Positions 1 to 8,065 of a stretch of DNA of 64,000 bases are shown piece by piece. The stretch is taken from positions 62,001 through 126,000 of the forward strand of contig JAYRJE010000002.1 of NCBI GenBank assembly GCA_041906465.1. Reading direction: 5' to 3'. Under the pieces are notes generated by a model. It saw only the letters and a list, made by a program, of their open reading frames with translations. It ran no database searches and was not told the DNA's origin. The translations under genes and the position numbers were made by a program. This DNA is from Didemnitutus sp041906465 (GTDB taxonomy: Bacteria > Verrucomicrobiota > Verrucomicrobiia > Opitutales > Opitutaceae). Within the stretch, counting starts at the first letter, position 1. The number at the start of each line of letters is the position of its first letter.

Positions 1-208
1 AGTGGCCGGCGAGGTGTTCGTCGACGGAGTTGTCGAGGACCTCGGAGACGCAGTGGTGGAGTGCGCGTTCGTCGGTGCCGCCGATATACATGCCCGGCTT
101 TTTGCGGACCGCTTCGAGGCCCTCGAGTTTGCCCAGTTTGGAGGCGTCGTAAGTATCGCCGGAAGCGGGAGTTTTCGGTGCGGGAGAGGCGTCGTCAGGT
201 GCGGACAT
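1..208 (-). CDS. gyrB: DNA gyrase subunit B, N-terminal fragment (runs off left edge)
   Basis: Only the first 69 codons are present, read leftwards from the ATG at 206-208. After a short Asp/Ala/Pro-rich leader the protein enters the GHKL ATPase domain. It shows the GyrB signature GLEAVRKKPGMYIGGTD (about residues 30-46) followed by VSEVLDNSVDEHLAGH, which carries the Glu/Asn residues that bind ATP and Mg2+. GyrB is the ATPase subunit of the gyrase that introduces negative supercoils. The alternative is parE, but the leader and the KPGMYIG...DNSVDE spacing fit gyrB well. The upstream 209-476 region has two T-rich runs (264-281) and must hold its promoter; no clear -35/-10 pair was identified. 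Confidence 0.9.
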   Translation of the reverse strand, partial: MSAPDDASPAPKTPASGDTYDASKLGKLEGLEAVRKKPGMYIGGTDERALHHCVSEVLDNSVDEHLAGH

Positions 209-476
209 TCAGGGAGAAAATTGAATGGGAAAACGTCGCGAAAATCCGGCCTCGGCACAAGGGGTTTTTTGATTTTTTTTAGCCGTTTCAGCCCGCTGAT
301 TTCTAACGACTTACGGCGTAAAAATGGCATTGCTTTTTGACGCTGACTGGGTGCGGGGCGTGAGAGCCGTTCGGCCCTGATTTGGGCGGCCGGTTTTTGC
401 CGCAGAATTTGGCCGAAAACGCGCGCACGGGAGGATTCGTTTGACGGTGCTGCGGGGCGCCGGGCAGTGTCGGGCC

Positions 477-1184
477 ATGGCTGCGATCAACATGGGAAAC
501 CTGCTCGCGTTGCAGGAGGCGGACATTAAGCGCTTGGCGCTGGAGCAGCAACTGGCGGCGGCGCCGCGCGACATCGCATCCGTCGAGGCCAAGATCGCCG
601 CGGAGAAGCAGGCGATCGAGACGGCGAAAGCCGAGTGGCACGGCCTCGAGGCGAAGAAGAAGACGCTCGAGAACGACATCAAGTCCGCGCAGGACAAAGC
701 GGCCAAGTATCGCACGCAGCAGCTCGAGGTGCGGAAAAATGACGAGTATCGCGCGCTCACGCACGAGATCGAGACGACCGAGGGCATCATCGGTGGCTTC
801 GAGGAAGAGGAGCTGAAGGTGATGTATGCGATCGACGAGGCGAAGAAACGTTTCGCGGCCGCCGAGCGCGTGTTGAAGGAGAATATTTCCGGTCACGAGG
901 CGAAGATCGCGACACTGCGCGCGCACGAGAAGGAGTTGCGCGGCGAGCACGAGCAGGCGGTCGCGGCGACGAACGCGGCCCGCGCGCACGTGCCGGAGCC
1001 GCAGGTCCGGCTCTACGATCGCCTGGCGAAAAAGCCCGGCATGCCGGTCTGTGTGCCGGTGCAGGGCGGACGTTGCGGCGGCTGCCACATGAAGGTGTCG
1101 TCGAACATCGAGTTCGAGGCGCGCAAGGCGGAGAATATTGTCACTTGCGATCAGTGTGGGCGCATCGTTCTCTGGCGGCTCTAG
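477..1184 (+). CDS. Coiled-coil protein with C-terminal C4 zinc ribbon (DUF164 / zf-RING_7 type)
   Basis: A 235-aa protein. Residues 1-180 are a long Ala/Glu/Lys/Arg-rich coiled coil. The C-terminus carries two CxxC knuckles (CGGCHMK and CDQCGR), a four-cysteine zinc ribbon. This is the architecture of the widespread DUF164/CdsZ family, often described as nucleic-acid or ribosome associated, without a settled function. The start at 477 (MAAINMGNLLALQEADIK) matches the family's usual beginning; an in-frame GTG at 441 would add 12 residues. The TAG stop (1182-1184) lies inside the first stem of rnpB immediately downstream. Confidence 0.85.
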   Translation: MAAINMGNLLALQEADIKRLALEQQLAAAPRDIASVEAKIAAEKQAIETAKAEWHGLEAKKKTLENDIKSAQDKAAKYRTQQLEVRKNDEYRALTHEIETTEGIIGGFEEEELKVMYAIDEAKKRFAAAERVLKENISGHEAKIATLRAHEKELRGEHEQAVAATNAARAHVPEPQVRLYDRLAKKPGMPVCVPVQGGRCGGCHMKVSSNIEFEARKAENIVTCDQCGRIVLWRL

Positions 1185-1592
1185 TTTCGGAGCCAGACCT
1201 TCGCTCCGCGTTCTTTGAACCAGGAGAGGAAAGTCCGGACACCATCGGGCAGGATTCCGCGTGAAAGCGCGGGCGCGGCGCGTCAAGGCGCCGCGATGGA
1301 CAGTGTCACAGAGAACAAACCGCCACGCGGGCAACCGCGGGGTAAGGGTGAAAAGGTGGAGTAAGAGCCCACCGCGCCGTGCAGCAATGCCGGCGGCACG
1401 AAAAACCCAATCCGGTGCAAGGCAACATAGGCGGCTGGGCGGCCCGTCCGATAGCCGCGGGTATGCCGCATCGTCCTGCGCTCCTTCGGGGGCTGCGGAC
1501 GGCAAGTCCCCGCTTGCGGGGAGTTGAGAGAAATGAAGGTCAGGCGCGCTTCGGTGCGCTGCACAGAATCCGGCTTACGGCGCCGAAACTAG
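1181..1592 (+). ncRNA. rnpB: RNase P RNA, bacterial type A
   Basis: This is the catalytic RNA that trims the 5' leader of pre-tRNAs. The universally conserved blocks are all present in order: GAGGAAAGTCCGGAC at 1226-1240, ACAGAGAACAAACCGCC at 1308-1324, GGTAAGGGTGAAAAGGTG at 1341-1358, GAGCCCACCGC at 1365-1375, and ACAGAATCCGGCTTAC at 1563-1578. Helix P1 pairs CTAGTTTCGG (1181-1190) with CCGAAACTAG (1583-1592), so the ends are well defined, although the mature 5' end may lie a few bases inside. P1 overlaps the stop codon of the upstream zinc-ribbon gene. Long open frames on both strands here are coincidental. Confidence 0.96.
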
Positions 1593-1602
1593 TTCATCAC
1601 AC

Positions 1603-1635
1603 GCGGGGCGTGCTGCGGCGAGCGGCACGCCCCGC
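1603..1635 (+). terminator. Hairpin downstream of rnpB
   Basis: A perfect 11-bp stem, GCGGGGCGTGC (1603-1613) with GCACGCCCCGC (1625-1635), closes an 11-nt loop ten bases after rnpB. The following TCCATTTCTG is only weakly T-rich. It probably ends or processes the RNase P transcript. Confidence 0.6.
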
Positions 1636-1730
1636 TCCATTTCTGAAATTTGCGCGACCGTGCGGAGGTGTCTCGCGTGCAGGGGAAACCCTGAGGCTCT
1701 CGCGACAGGACGGCGCGACGGCGGGCACGC

Positions 1731-1783
1731 GGAACGGGCTGACCCCAACCCGTTCCGCGCGCGTCGAGGTCAACGCGCTCCAC
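1731..1783. repeat. GC-rich dispersed repeat fragment
   Basis: An 8-bp inverted repeat, GGAACGGG (1731-1738) with CCCGTTCC (1749-1756), is followed by GTCAACGCGCTCCAC (1769-1783). The same 15-mer recurs at 23658-23672 next to another hairpin. Two copies of a 15-mer with adjacent hairpins suggest an intergenic REP-like family. The rest of the 1593-1843 gap holds nothing else recognisable. Confidence 0.5.
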
Positions 1784-1843
1784 TTCGATTCGCGCGAAAC
1801 GGCGGCGATTTCGGGGCGGACAAGGTGGGGCGTGCTTGTTTGC

Positions 1844-2506
1844 ATGCACGCGGTGCACAATCGCCCGCTCTTGCCGGTCCAGTTCACGAGCGCGTCTTGG
1901 ACGCGGGCGGATACGCATCTGGCGATCGCGGTGTTGGGCGTGGGGCTGTGCACGGCGCAGCGGCTGACGGGCTACATGGGTTTGTGGCTCTACCAACGGC
2001 TCGCTTACGAGCATCTCGTGCTGGCGGCACACGTCATCGGCGGCGCGGGGCTCGTGGTGACGCTGACGCTCGGTGCGCGCGCGGTCGCGATGCGGTCGCG
2101 CGCCATCCCTTTGGGGCGCGTCGTGGCGAATCACGGGTGGAGCGTCGGCGCATTTCTCGTCGTGCTGTTGTGGTGGATGTGCTGGCCGGGGTTTCGGCCG
2201 GCGACGAATGAAGGCCGCGCGCTCGCGGCCGGGGTGTTCGTGGCGGCGATGCTCGCGGCGTTGCGGCCGTTCGAGGCGTGGGTGGCGCGGCAGGCCCACG
2301 CGAGCGCGTGGCGGGTGTGGCTGCCGGTGGCGCTGTGGCAGGCCTACAGCCTGCATTGGGAACTGGCGCTGAATTTCCTGAAGGACGACGTCACCGTGCG
2401 TCGCGGCGCGGTGCAGTGGGAACAGGTCGCCGCGGATTTTGCGGCGACGGCTCTCGGACTGGCGTGGGCGCGCTGGGCGGCGCGGCCGACGCTCAGAACG
2501 TCATGA
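1844..2506 (+). CDS. Hypothetical multi-pass membrane protein
   Basis: A 220-aa product with about four hydrophobic segments: around residues 24-45, 55-78, 100-118 and 127-145. They are separated by short Arg-rich loops, with an amphipathic C-terminal tail. No family was recognised. The ATG at 1844 was chosen because the frame upstream runs back through rnpB; an in-frame GTG at 1831 is possible and no strong ribosome-binding site was seen. It converges on, and overlaps by 14 bp, the 3' end of the PilX-like gene on the other strand. Frame preference and hydrophobicity support a real gene, but homology evidence is lacking. Confidence 0.5.
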   Translation: MHAVHNRPLLPVQFTSASWTRADTHLAIAVLGVGLCTAQRLTGYMGLWLYQRLAYEHLVLAAHVIGGAGLVVTLTLGARAVAMRSRAIPLGRVVANHGWSVGAFLVVLLWWMCWPGFRPATNEGRALAAGVFVAAMLAALRPFEAWVARQAHASAWRVWLPVALWQAYSLHWELALNFLKDDVTVRRGAVQWEQVAADFAATALGLAWARWAARPTLRTS

Positions 2507-3941
2507 CGCTGGAATAGGTCGCGCGATCGGCGGCTTTGTTCAGTTCATCCCAGCGCGTGACGCGGTAGGGATTGTTGCCGCCGAAGTTGCCGAGCGATTC
2601 GTCGTAGTGGAACGCGGCGTTGCCGACGACGGTGATGTCGTTGGCGACCACGGAGCCCATCACGTCGCCGTTGCCGTTGATTTTGACGGAGCCCTGCGGC
2701 GCGTAGACGACCGCGCTGAGCACGCCTTGACCGGCGATCTGGATGTCCTGCACGCCGCTGGTCTTGGTGCCCCAGATTTGAAAATTCACCGGTTGATTCG
2801 CGGTGCCGGTGGTCGTGCCGCCGTTGGCCACGCCCTTGCCGCCGATGTTGATGTCGCCGGCGGCATAGACTTCGAGGCTGCCGCCGGAGCCGATGTTGAG
2901 CGCGCCGCTGCCACCTTTGATGTCGATGCAGGTGCCCGTGGTGTCGGTGACTTTCAGGACGACTTTTTTCCCGGCGGCGATGGTGAAGACGTTATTCGCG
3001 CCGCCGATGTTCGTGCATTGGATGTAGTATTTGCCGTCGGCCTGGAGGGTGGCGCTGGGGAAATCGTCGGGCAGCGTTTTGTTGGAGCTGAGCGCACCGA
3101 CCGGAGTGTAACTGTAGCTGCCGGGAGCCGTGACGGGATCGAAGTTGGCGGAGAAATCCGTGGAGACGCGGCTCATGTCCATCGTGCCGGTGGTGGTGCC
3201 GAAGGGGCCGACGAGGCCGTTGCTGCCGACCGAGGGCAATGCGCCGCCGGTGGCGGCGTAGCCCCAGATGTCGGCGTTCTGCACGAGCACGGAGTCGACG
3301 GAAACGGAGATGGAGCCGACGGAGCCGTTGTCGTGGCGGACGCCGGCGCTGTAGGGGATCGCGGCGGTGGCGGAGCTGCTGTCGGGGTCGGAGTTCCAGG
3401 AGTCGACGGAGGCGTTGTTGCCGCTGAAGCGAATGGTGTCCTTGGCGACGAGGCCGTTGGCGAACTTGGAGGTTTTCTTGAGGGTGACGCGCACCCATTT
3501 TTCGACGGTGGACTTGGTGGTGTCGCCTTTGAGGGTGACGAGTGAGCGGGCGATGATGGCGGGCGTGCCGCCGCCGCCGTTGTAGTTGTAGATGTAGACG
3601 CGGACTTCACCGGTGGCGTTCTGTTCGAATTGCAGCGTCGAGTCGCTGGCGCTCGTCCACTTGCGTTTCATGTCGCTGGTGCCGACGGGCGTCCAGCCGT
3701 CGGTGCTGAACGAATAGGTGGAGTCGCTGACGAGCTTGTTGATGGAATACATCGCTTCCTCGAGGCCGTTTTCGGCGAGGTTCATCGCCGCGTTGTTGTA
3801 GAGGTTGCGGTTGGAGGTCTTCAGCGCGGAGCGGCCGACGTTGATATAGCTGACGAGGCTGATGCCGATGATCGCGCAGATGAGCATCGCGACGATGAGC
3901 AGCGAGCCTCGTGGGGAGGAAAGACGGCGCGAAGAATTCAT
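2493..3941 (-). CDS. PilX-like pilus protein with large beta-rich C-terminal domain (copy 1)
   Basis: A 482-aa protein. A basic leader (MNSSRRLSSPRG) is followed by a hydrophobic helix (SLLIVAMLICAIIGISLVSY) of PilX_N type; the remaining ~440 residues are Gly/Ser/Thr/Asn-rich and look like a beta-solenoid or DUF7305-type domain. Its paralogue at 8066-9538 shares the blocks ASVDSWNSDPD, ADIWGY, APGSYS-like and a C-terminal FHYDESL. It is the last gene of the kinase-regulator-PilV-PilW-PilX operon, 3 bp after the PilW-like gene. By analogy with PilX/PilY1 and GspK it may be a tip-associated minor pilin; the adhesive role is inferred. Confidence 0.75.
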   Translation of the reverse strand: MNSSRRLSSPRGSLLIVAMLICAIIGISLVSYINVGRSALKTSNRNLYNNAAMNLAENGLEEAMYSINKLVSDSTYSFSTDGWTPVGTSDMKRKWTSASDSTLQFEQNATGEVRVYIYNYNGGGGTPAIIARSLVTLKGDTTKSTVEKWVRVTLKKTSKFANGLVAKDTIRFSGNNASVDSWNSDPDSSSATAAIPYSAGVRHDNGSVGSISVSVDSVLVQNADIWGYAATGGALPSVGSNGLVGPFGTTTGTMDMSRVSTDFSANFDPVTAPGSYSYTPVGALSSNKTLPDDFPSATLQADGKYYIQCTNIGGANNVFTIAAGKKVVLKVTDTTGTCIDIKGGSGALNIGSGGSLEVYAAGDINIGGKGVANGGTTTGTANQPVNFQIWGTKTSGVQDIQIAGQGVLSAVVYAPQGSVKINGNGDVMGSVVANDITVVGNAAFHYDESLGNFGGNNPYRVTRWDELNKAADRATYSSVMTF

Positions 3942-3944
3942 GGC

Positions 3945-4625
3945 TCAGGCGGTGACGGTCTTGTTGCGCAGGATGTAGCGGGCGGAGAGCACGAGGTTGG
4001 TGGCGCGGGCGGCGGTGCGGGAGATGCGCGCGGCTTCGAGGGAGATTTGCAGCTGCTTGGTGGCTTTGCCGCCGTTGGTGAGGCTCGTGGCGGAAGGTGA
4101 CGCGTATTCGAGGTATTTGAGCTGATTGCCGTTGATGTCGTAGGCGCGAAAGAGCGGCGTGCACGCGGTGTCGGTATCGGACGTGCGGGCGACGGGAGCG
4201 GTGATGCCGCTGATTACGAGCGTGCGAAGCGGGGGCGAGGCGGGAAGGGACGGCAGGGTGGAAGACGGGGCCGTGCGGTAGAGAAAGTTGCCGGTGAGAG
4301 CGGAGCCGGCGGGCGCCGTGGTGGAGTAGTAATAGCGGATGTATTGGCTGTCGACGATGAGCGTGACGTCGCTCGGGCCGTTCCACGTGATCGAGCTGGC
4401 CTGGCGGATGTCTTGCGCGAATTGCTCGAGGCCGCGGCGGGCTTGGCCGTCGAGGTCGTTGTAGTTTTGGATGTTTGCGCCGCTGCGACCGAGGAAGAGA
4501 AAGCAGGTCATCACGCCGGTGAGAATAAACGCGGCCAGGCTCGAGCTGATGAGCACTTCGACGAGCGTGAAGCCGCGCCGGCGGGCGCGGGCGTCAGGGA
4601 CGCGCGAGAGTGTAGTAGTAGTCAT
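3945..4625 (-). CDS. PilW/GspJ-like minor pilin (copy 1)
   Basis: A 226-aa prepilin. The type III signal peptide is clear: a basic leader ends in RRRG, then FTLVEVLISSSLAAFILTG with the conserved Glu at mature position 5, so PilD-type peptidase should cleave after Gly. The globular part contains a run typical of PilW/GspJ (QNYNDLDGQARRGLEQFAQD). The gene overlaps the end of the PilV-like gene by 32 bp and is followed after 3 bp by the PilX-like gene, indicating co-translation. The paralogue is at 9538-10155. Confidence 0.8.
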   Translation of the reverse strand: MTTTTLSRVPDARARRRGFTLVEVLISSSLAAFILTGVMTCFLFLGRSGANIQNYNDLDGQARRGLEQFAQDIRQASSITWNGPSDVTLIVDSQYIRYYYSTTAPAGSALTGNFLYRTAPSSTLPSLPASPPLRTLVISGITAPVARTSDTDTACTPLFRAYDINGNQLKYLEYASPSATSLTNGGKATKQLQISLEAARISRTAARATNLVLSARYILRNKTVTA

Positions 4626-5082
4626 AGAGACCGTTCTTCATGTATTTCGTCTGGAAGCGGCGCGTCTGGCGGCGGCCGTCGTAGGTCTTCCAGTTCACGG
4701 AAATGGTGATGAGGGCGACGTCGCTCGAGCGGGTGGAGTCGAGCGCCATGGTGCGCGTCATGGAGTAGTCGCCCTGGAGCGTGGTGGCGGCGGAGAAATA
4801 GGTGGCGCCGTCGAAGGTCTGCGACGCGGGGAGGGCGGTCACGTTGGCCCAGCTCATCATGCGGATGCGCTCGATCTCGCTCTGGATGATTTGCGAGGCG
4901 AGCGTCGTGCCGCGCGAGGTGTCCAGGAACTTGTAGCCTTGTTGCATCGCGATGATCGAAGTCGAGATGCCGAGAGCCATGATGAACGTCGCCATCATCG
5001 TTTCGAGCAGGGTGAACGCGCGCGCGGCCCGGCGGCGGACAGGCGCGGAGGCGAGCGAGCGAGGCGGAGATCCGGAGTTCAC
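4594..5082 (-). CDS. PilV/GspI-like minor pilin (copy 1)
   Basis: A 162-aa prepilin-like protein. The leader ends RRRAARA, then FTLLETMMATFIMALGISTS, carrying the Glu5 and hydrophobic helix of type IV pilins. The residue before Phe is Ala rather than the usual Gly, which is tolerated in some minor pilins but is worth noting. The C-terminus (RFQTKYMKNGLYDYY) resembles its paralogue at 10121-10699 (LITRYGRNGLNDYI). It is the first pilin of the trio, 68 bp after the response regulator and overlapping the PilW-like gene. Confidence 0.78.
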   Translation of the reverse strand: MNSGSPPRSLASAPVRRRAARAFTLLETMMATFIMALGISTSIIAMQQGYKFLDTSRGTTLASQIIQSEIERIRMMSWANVTALPASQTFDGATYFSAATTLQGDYSMTRTMALDSTRSSDVALITISVNWKTYDGRRQTRRFQTKYMKNGLYDYYYTLARP

Positions 5083-5138
5083 GCCGTGAGCTTAGCGCTC
5101 CGGCGTGACGGCGGGCATGGCTGCTCGCCTTGCGAAAG

Positions 5139-5159
5139 CGGCCCTAGCGTTTAGGGCCG
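5139..5159 (-). promoter_or_regulatory. Hairpin at the regulator/pilin junction
   Basis: CGGCCCT (5139-5145) pairs with AGGGCCG (5153-5159) around a 7-nt loop, overlapping the stop codon of the response regulator. No T-tract follows in the direction of transcription. It may therefore attenuate or process the mRNA between the signalling and pilin genes rather than terminate it. Weak evidence. Confidence 0.3.
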
Positions 5160-5837
5160 AACGGGCGGCTTCGGGGTGCGACTTTCGGCGTAGAGGACGG
5201 CGGCCTGCGAGCGGCGGCTGATCTGGAGCTTCTCGAAAATGTTGGAGAGATAATTCTTCACCGTCTTGTCGCTCAGGCCCATCTGCTCGGCGATTTCCTT
5301 GTTGGTCTTGCCGTCGGCGACGAGGGCGAGGACGCGGCGTTCCTGCGCGGACAGTTGCGCGAGCTTGTCCTGCTCGTTCTGCGGCGCGCCGTGGCGCACG
5401 AGGTTGAGCACGCGCGTGGTGACGGCGGGATCGAGGATGAACTTGCCGGAAGCGACGTCGATGATCGCCTGCCACAGCGCTTGGGCGTTGATTTCCTTGA
5501 GCAAGTAGCCGTGGGCGCCGCTGCTCATGGCTTCGTAGACGAGGTTGTCGTCGATGACCGAGGTGAGAATGAGCACGCGGGTGTCGGGCATCTGGGCGAG
5601 AATCTGGCGGCAGGCCTCGAAGCCCGTGCCGTCGGGCAGGCGGATGTCGAGCAGCACGACGTCGGGTTGGAGCCGCGCCGTTTCGGAAATGGCCGTCGCG
5701 ACGGAAAACGCCTCGCCCAAGACATGGAGATGGTAACCGTCGGCGCGGGTCGCGAGCAGGGTTTTCAGGCCGGTGCGGACGAGTTCGCTGTCGTCGACGA
5801 GAAGCAGGGTGATGGTCTTGGAGGGGGTGCTGGTCAT
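5151..5837 (-). CDS. NarL/FixJ-family response regulator
   Basis: A 228-aa regulator. The receiver domain (residues about 8-125) has the acidic pair at Asp15-Asp16, the phospho-acceptor Asp64 in VVLLDIRLPDG, and a conserved Thr/Lys end. A LuxR-type helix-turn-helix occupies residues about 160-217 (LSAQERRVLALVADGKTNKE, then SDKTVKNYLSNIFEKL). Its start overlaps the stop of the upstream sensor kinase by ATGA, so the two are a translationally coupled pair. The minor-pilin genes follow in the same direction. It is the only regulator for two paralogous kinases in this region and may serve both. Confidence 0.9.
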   Translation of the reverse strand: MTSTPSKTITLLLVDDSELVRTGLKTLLATRADGYHLHVLGEAFSVATAISETARLQPDVVLLDIRLPDGTGFEACRQILAQMPDTRVLILTSVIDDNLVYEAMSSGAHGYLLKEINAQALWQAIIDVASGKFILDPAVTTRVLNLVRHGAPQNEQDKLAQLSAQERRVLALVADGKTNKEIAEQMGLSDKTVKNYLSNIFEKLQISRRSQAAVLYAESRTPKPPVRP

Positions 5838-7474
5838 GGGGTCGGGTTTCTTTGGGCGAAGCGGAGGATGATGTCAGTTCCTTTCCCGCGGAGGGAATGG
5901 AGGGAGAAAGTGGCGCCGATATCGGCGGCGCGGGCGGCGATGTTGGACAGGCCGCTGCCGCGTGGGGCGCTGGCGGGATCGAAGCCGCGTCCGTCGTCGC
6001 GAATCAGCAGCACCGGTCCCGTGGTCTCGGTGGTCAGGGCGATGATGATGTGGCGAGCCTCGCCGTGGCGGAGGGCGTTGCTCACGCATTCGCGCACGAT
6101 TTGCAGGGCATGCACTTCTTCGCGCGCGGAGAGTGCGGCGGGCTCGACGCCGAGTTGCAGTTCGAACTGCACGGCATGCAACGCCTGCAGCGTGGAGACG
6201 AGCGAGCGGAGCACCTGCGTGAATTCCGGGCGGTCGCTCGCTTCCGGTTCCATCCCTTGAATAAAGCTGCGCACTTCGCGGATGGTTTGGTTGAGCGAGC
6301 CGAGGGTGGCGTCGAGGCGGCGTTCGGCGGCCGCCGGTTCGGCATGTAACGACGCGCGCACGCCCTCGAGGCCGAGGCCCGCGGCGTAGATCGACTGGAT
6401 CACGCCGTCGTGCAGATCGCGGGCGAGCCGGGCGCGGAGGTCTGCGGATTGCCGCAGCTCTTCGCGGCTCTGGCGAAGCGCGATTTCGACGCGACGCCGC
6501 TCGTCGATCTCGCGCTCGAGTTCCTGGCGGTGCTCGAACGAGCCGGCGACCAAGGTGGCCAGCCGGCCGAAGATATCGGACCGCAGGGCGAGCGGGCCGA
6601 GCGGGGCGGGCGAATTCGCCGCGAGGCTCTGCTCGAGCTTGCGCAGGGGTTGCACGATCCAGCGCGACACGCCGATCACTGCGGCGGCGATGACGATGCC
6701 GCCGAACCCGAGGAACAGGAACAGCTCGTAGTCGTTGCTCAGTTGCATCGCCTCCGCGCCGTGCACGCGATAGAAGGCGCGGAAGGTGGCGACCGGTCGA
6801 CCGGTCCAATCGACGAGCGGGCGCTGGGTCAGCACCACATCGGCGGGGGGCGGCGGCGCCGCGCTGTCGGCCGGATCGAGCCGCACTTCACTTTCGAGGA
6901 ACTGCTGGAGATTGCGCTGCTGGGCGTCGTCCCACCACCGCGCGACGAGGAACCAGCCATGCGCCGGGCCCTTGCGTTCGAGATCTTCCGAGGTGTGGAT
7001 GGGGGCGGTGCGGATTTCCAGCACGCCGGCCGGGATGCGGAGAAAAAAATGCCCGAACCGCACGCGTTGCAGATAGGGCAGGAGATCGAGCGGGGAAAAT
7101 GGCGGTTGGGCGAGCGCGGGATCGAGCCCCCGCACGGCTCCGTAAATCAGTCGTCCGTCCTCCTTCAGCACCCACGCGGCATGGCAACTGAAGGTTTCGA
7201 GGCTGGAGTCGATGTTCACCTTGGCCCACACGGGATCGGCGGTGTCCACGAATTGGAACATCTCGCCCCACACCGAATAGTCGTTGGTGAAATCGCGCAG
7301 CGCGCGTCCGGTCAGCTCGAGCAGCCGGTCGTTGAGGGCGTTGCGCTCGATCGCGATCCGCTCGATGTAATCCGCGGTTTCCCGGGCTTGGAAATGCCGC
7401 AACAAGCCCACGCTCAGCGCAAAGACTGCCACGATCAGGCAGAGCAGTGCGACGAGTCGGGTTTGGGTGTTCAT
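5834..7474 (-). CDS. Sensor histidine kinase, HisKA_3 (NarX/DegS) type, CHASE4-like sensor
   Basis: A 546-aa membrane kinase. An N-terminal transmembrane helix (about residues 6-26) is followed by a ~220-residue periplasmic region with a CHASE4-like motif (NDYSVWGEMFQFV), then a second helix (about 246-268). The cytoplasmic dimerisation/phospho-acceptor box is ARDLHDGVIQSIYAAGLGL (His near 353), and the HATPase part has RECVSNALRHGEA and DDGRGFD. The start at 7474 (MNTQTRL) was preferred to 7522 because the extra 16 residues are Pro/Ser-rich and would precede the membrane helix. It pairs with the overlapping response regulator and heads the first pilin operon. Confidence 0.9.
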   Translation of the reverse strand: MNTQTRLVALLCLIVAVFALSVGLLRHFQARETADYIERIAIERNALNDRLLELTGRALRDFTNDYSVWGEMFQFVDTADPVWAKVNIDSSLETFSCHAAWVLKEDGRLIYGAVRGLDPALAQPPFSPLDLLPYLQRVRFGHFFLRIPAGVLEIRTAPIHTSEDLERKGPAHGWFLVARWWDDAQQRNLQQFLESEVRLDPADSAAPPPPADVVLTQRPLVDWTGRPVATFRAFYRVHGAEAMQLSNDYELFLFLGFGGIVIAAAVIGVSRWIVQPLRKLEQSLAANSPAPLGPLALRSDIFGRLATLVAGSFEHRQELEREIDERRRVEIALRQSREELRQSADLRARLARDLHDGVIQSIYAAGLGLEGVRASLHAEPAAAERRLDATLGSLNQTIREVRSFIQGMEPEASDRPEFTQVLRSLVSTLQALHAVQFELQLGVEPAALSAREEVHALQIVRECVSNALRHGEARHIIIALTTETTGPVLLIRDDGRGFDPASAPRGSGLSNIAARAADIGATFSLHSLRGKGTDIILRFAQRNPTP

Positions 7475-7620
7475 CGGATCGGTCGTGGAGGAACTAGGGG
7501 GATTCCCCGGGAGCGGCAACAAAACAGCGCGCCGCAGTCCATTTGGCCCGGCCGGGAGAAAGCTCTTGACTCACCGGAGCGATTTTGGGTCCTTCGGCGT
7601 TTCTAAATTTCAAACCGCCA

Positions 7621-7877
7621 TGGCCAACACCAAGTCCGCTATCAAAGCCGCGCGCAAATCCGCCCGTAACGCCGCGCGCAACAAGACCGTCAAGACCCGC
7701 CTGAAGACCCTCGCCAAGGCCGTGGCCGCTGCCGCCAACGATCCCGAGAAGGCCCGCGCCACCGCGATCGCCTACAGCTCGGCGCTGGACAAGGCGGTGA
7801 AGAGCGACGTCATTCACCGCAACACGGCCTCCCACCACAAGTCGCAGGTCTCGAAGTATATCTTCGCGAAGAAGTGA
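7621..7877 (+). CDS. rpsT: Ribosomal protein S20
   Basis: An 85-aa, Lys/Arg/Ala-rich protein beginning MANTKSAIKAARKSARNAAR, diagnostic of bS20, a primary 16S rRNA-binding protein of the small subunit. The length matches the family. The start at 7621 follows the family; the frame is open further upstream only by chance. It lies on the plus strand, divergent from the first pilin-linked kinase (146 bp between start codons) and followed by a good terminator. A TTGACT at 7566-7571 might be the -35 element, but no matching -10 is obvious. Confidence 0.97.
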
Positions 7878-7905
7878 GCGGTCGCTGACGCGATCCCTTT
7901 GCCGA

Positions 7906-7937
7906 CCCCGCGCGCCGACAGGCTGCGGGGTTTTTTG
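7906..7937 (+). terminator. Rho-independent terminator of rpsT
   Basis: CCCCGC (7906-7911) pairs with GCGGGG (7925-7930) and is followed directly by TTTTTTG. The rest of the gap to 8065 contains GC-rich sequence (GTAGCAGCCGACGCAAGTCGG at about 7961) resembling other intergenic repeats in this genome, and no gene. Confidence 0.85.
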
Positions 7938-8065
7938 TTTTTGCATGCACGCGGCTTCGTAGCAGCCGACGCAAGTCGGCCGGTTCTGACGCGCCGCCGG
8001 GCTCCTCCGCCGGCCCGGGTGGGCCGCGACGATGGTGCGGCGGGCGGCGATGGTGCGGGGGAGGC

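Noticed and set aside
303..1505. Open frames on both strands through rnpB
   Set aside because: The region contains all conserved RNase P RNA blocks with a closing P1 helix; the frames are chance openings.
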